DNA from: Rhynochetos jubatus
Lineage: Eukaryota; Chordata; Aves; Eurypygiformes; Rhynochetidae
Direction of reading: 5' to 3'
NCBI GenBank assembly: GCA_027574665.1
Contig: CM050650.1
Location: 50,513,304-50,577,303 of the forward strand
Length of the DNA: 64,000 bases
Positions 62,201-64,000 of the stretch are shown piece by piece (the first letter of the stretch is position 1; each line of letters opens with the position of its first letter). The position numbers were made by a program, and so were the translations under genes. The notes below the pieces were generated by a model that saw only the letters and a program-made list of their open reading frames with translations, made no database searches and had not been told where the DNA came from.

Positions 62201-62599
62201 ACACCATGCCTATTTAGTGTGTGCTAAAGATGTGGGATTCATTGGACCTCTTTTGGGCCACTCTGTCAAAGTGGTGATTTGAATAAGAGGTTTTCTCATT
62301 GCTACAGATTTAGTTTCGTGTTCAGCCTGAGTTACTCTGACCTACTGGTTCATTAATGGCAGGCTATGGTGTCACTGTAGGAGTCACTTTCCAGGACTCA
62401 TGTCTGCTCCTTTGCCTTGACACCTACAAGAAAAGTCAGTTTTCTTGTTCAGTTTTCCTGTTAAATACGTTTTATTTCCCTAGGGGTTTTTATAAACCTG
62501 TTTCTCAGGCACCTATTCTGCTAGTGCGCTGCACAGTGTAAAGAAAGATGGAGTTTGAGGGATTATGCGACTGACAGCTGACCAAGACATTTTTGGTAT
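59257..62599. other. Intron 2 segment, no gene recognised
   Basis: AT-rich intron with no repeat family or coding similarity recognised; the longest frame is 85 codons (61603-61860) with no family match. Confidence 0.55.
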
Positions 62600-62664
62600 G
62601 GAATCACAGAATGGTTTTGGTTGGAAGGGACCTTAATGATCATCTAGTTCCAACCCCCCCTGTA
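62600..62664 (-). mobile_element. CR1 LINE extreme 3' end, minus strand
   Basis: ggaatcacagaatggttttg, gttggaagggaccttaatga and tcatctagttccaacccccc form the complement of the last ~65 bp of an avian CR1. Nothing more of the element remains. Confidence 0.92.
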
Positions 62665-64000
62665 TCAGTACTAGGCTCCTTGCCTCTTCATGTTAAAAGG
62701 CTAGAAGGTCCCTTCTTCACTGAGCATCTACTTTCCTTTTACAGTACAGGAACTAGAGGGCTTTAGGGACTAGACTGTTCTTGCCAATCCCCACTCATGA
62801 AGGGCATGATTAATAGCATGAACATTTCCACAACATAAATTCAGATTTTCCACGTAGTGTGTGTCTCTGCCAATCTTCCCCCTTTCATACAGCGTTGCTG
62901 TTCTACATTGCTTATCATGGTGGCAACTCCTCCACCATTTCTCATAAGGTATATTAACAGCTGTATCTCGATACATGGGAATTTATTCTTTTTCCACCCT
63001 AAGATCCCTTAAGGATTTGTTTGAGGCTCCTCTTCTGTGCATTTCTTCTCTTGCTCCTGGTAATAAAAGACTCAGTCTTGCCACAGGACATAAATCTAGT
63101 CTTTATGTCATTAATGTACCAGTCCTTTGAGTCTATGGTCATGACTTCCAGCAAGATGGTAGAAGAAAGCCACTTCTCATGGGTCATCTTTCAGGTACCT
63201 TTTTTTTTTCCACTCCTGTTTTGTTTTTCAGGAAAGGGTCTTGAACCGTAGAGGGTTGTTTGAATTTCAGTTAAGTCTGGAAATTAACTGCCAGTTTTTT
63301 TTACTAAGCTGTATGCTTGCAGAACTGGGACATTGCCTCATATTTAAGGTACCAGGAAAGCTCTCTCTTTTTTCATTGGCAGAAGAATCCCTTCTGGAAG
63401 ACTTTCTCTCTTCACATCTATAATCAATGGAGGTAGAAAATGAGCACTTCCACCACAGGTGATAGCTCCCTGTCAAAGTATCTAGAAAATAGTTATAAAG
63501 CTTCAAAGATTGTTCTGTTTGTGGCTACCAAACCACGTTCTGTGGAGTTTAAGCGGACTGACTACTTTTTGCAGAATATCACTTTCCCTGAGAGCTGCAG
63601 AGCTGGTACTGGGGTCTTTACACTCAGGAAATTTGAAAGCTGGGAAGGTTACAGCATACACTATCCTTCTATTTCCACAAAAATCGCACACACAGGGAAG
63701 ACCCAGCAAGTATTGTTGAAGGAAATGATGTATAAAGTAAATAAGAATGTACTGCCACCCCCCAAGAAAGTATATACACACACACAATACAAGTAAAAAA
63801 ACAACCTTCCTTTATTCTTTTTCTCAGTTCAGAAAAAGGTGTGACCCCAAAACACTTCACCTCAAAGCTAACCCAAATATTTTTATGTTTAAATTTCCCA
63901 TTTGATTTTGTCTTTTTGTTCTGGTGGTGGTGGTTTTCTTTAGGAAAGCTTGAAATTATGCAGTCTGTTATTCTCAAGCAGTGATTTTAATTTCAAATGA
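62665..64000. other. Intron 2 segment at right edge, no gene recognised
   Basis: AT-rich. The region 63240-63980 has several overlapping 60-118 codon frames on both strands (largest 63440-63796), but they conflict with each other, lack known domains, and show no parkin exon 3 similarity. Confidence 0.5.

Larger units (their letters stand above)
40548..64000 (+). other. PRKN: PRKN intron 2, 5' portion (incomplete at right)
   Basis: Starts at the exon 2 donor. No sequence encoding the rest of the UBL domain (exon 3, beginning after Gln57 and including the Ser65 region) is found before the window ends, so intron 2 exceeds 23.4 kb. The insertions recognised inside it are two solo LTRs, an LTR-fragment pair and one CR1 tail. 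Confidence 0.88.

Noticed and set aside
63440..63796. 118-codon plus-strand frame near the right edge
   Set aside because: Conflicts with equally long opposite-strand frames and has no similarity to parkin exon 3 or any family I know.
1..64000. CRISPR arrays, tRNA/rRNA genes, bacterial operons, or a novel multi-gene defence-type system
   Set aside because: No spaced direct repeats, no tRNA or rRNA signatures, and the organisation is that of vertebrate introns with non-LTR and LTR retroelements.

Overview
The window is vertebrate, almost certainly avian, nuclear DNA. It is intron-dominated and AT-rich, with canonical GT-AG splice sites. Its interspersed repeats are chicken-repeat-1 (CR1) LINEs and LTRs of types I know from bird genomes; there are no Alu, L1 or other mammalian repeats. 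The LTR types suggest a neoavian bird rather than a specific species. No bacterial-style gene organisation is present, and nearly all open frames are chance frames or fall inside repeats.

Only one protein-coding exon can be supported. Positions 40384-40547 (+) are exon 2 of PRKN (parkin, PARK2), the E3 ubiquitin ligase of PINK1-dependent mitophagy. The exon is 164 bp, starts in phase 1, ends in phase 0, and encodes residues 3-57 of the N-terminal ubiquitin-like (UBL) domain. It has a pyrimidine-rich AG acceptor and a CAG|gtaagt donor. Everything to its left (40.4 kb) is the 3' part of PRKN intron 1, and everything to its right (23.5 kb) is the 5' part of intron 2. Exon 1 (and the PACRG-side promoter) and exon 3 lie outside the window.

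Intron 1, left to right: an old CR1 tail (3.24-3.57 kb); a possible retroelement relic with a 69-bp tandem duplication (6.77-7.2 kb); very old minus-strand CR1/L3-like LINE remains (11.8-12.5 kb and 14.5-17.05 kb), the second interrupted by a younger plus-strand CR1 tail; two larger CR1 copies carrying recognisable reverse-transcriptase C-terminal coding (24.1-25.05 kb minus, 32.2-33.1 kb plus); a GC-rich island with a 16-bp minisatellite (29.5-30.4 kb); and a short CR1 tail at 36.0 kb. Several G-rich quadruplex-type tracts occur (0.57, 5.02 and 18.1 kb).

Intron 2: a GC-rich patch 400 bp after the exon; a 940-bp solo LTR (47.75-48.69 kb) with a near-perfect 6-bp flanking duplication; an inverted junction of two different LTR fragments (55.9-56.15 kb); a 595-bp solo LTR (58.66-59.26 kb); and a CR1 tail (62.6 kb). 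The three recognised LTR pieces at 47.75, 56.08 and 58.66 kb appear to lie antisense to PRKN.

I found no convincing new gene system. The observations most worth checking are the parkin UBL substitutions, the nested and inverted retroelement structures, the GC-rich island, and a few non-repeat segments that look like candidate conserved or regulatory elements. Family names for repeats rest on recall of consensus sequences, not on a database search.
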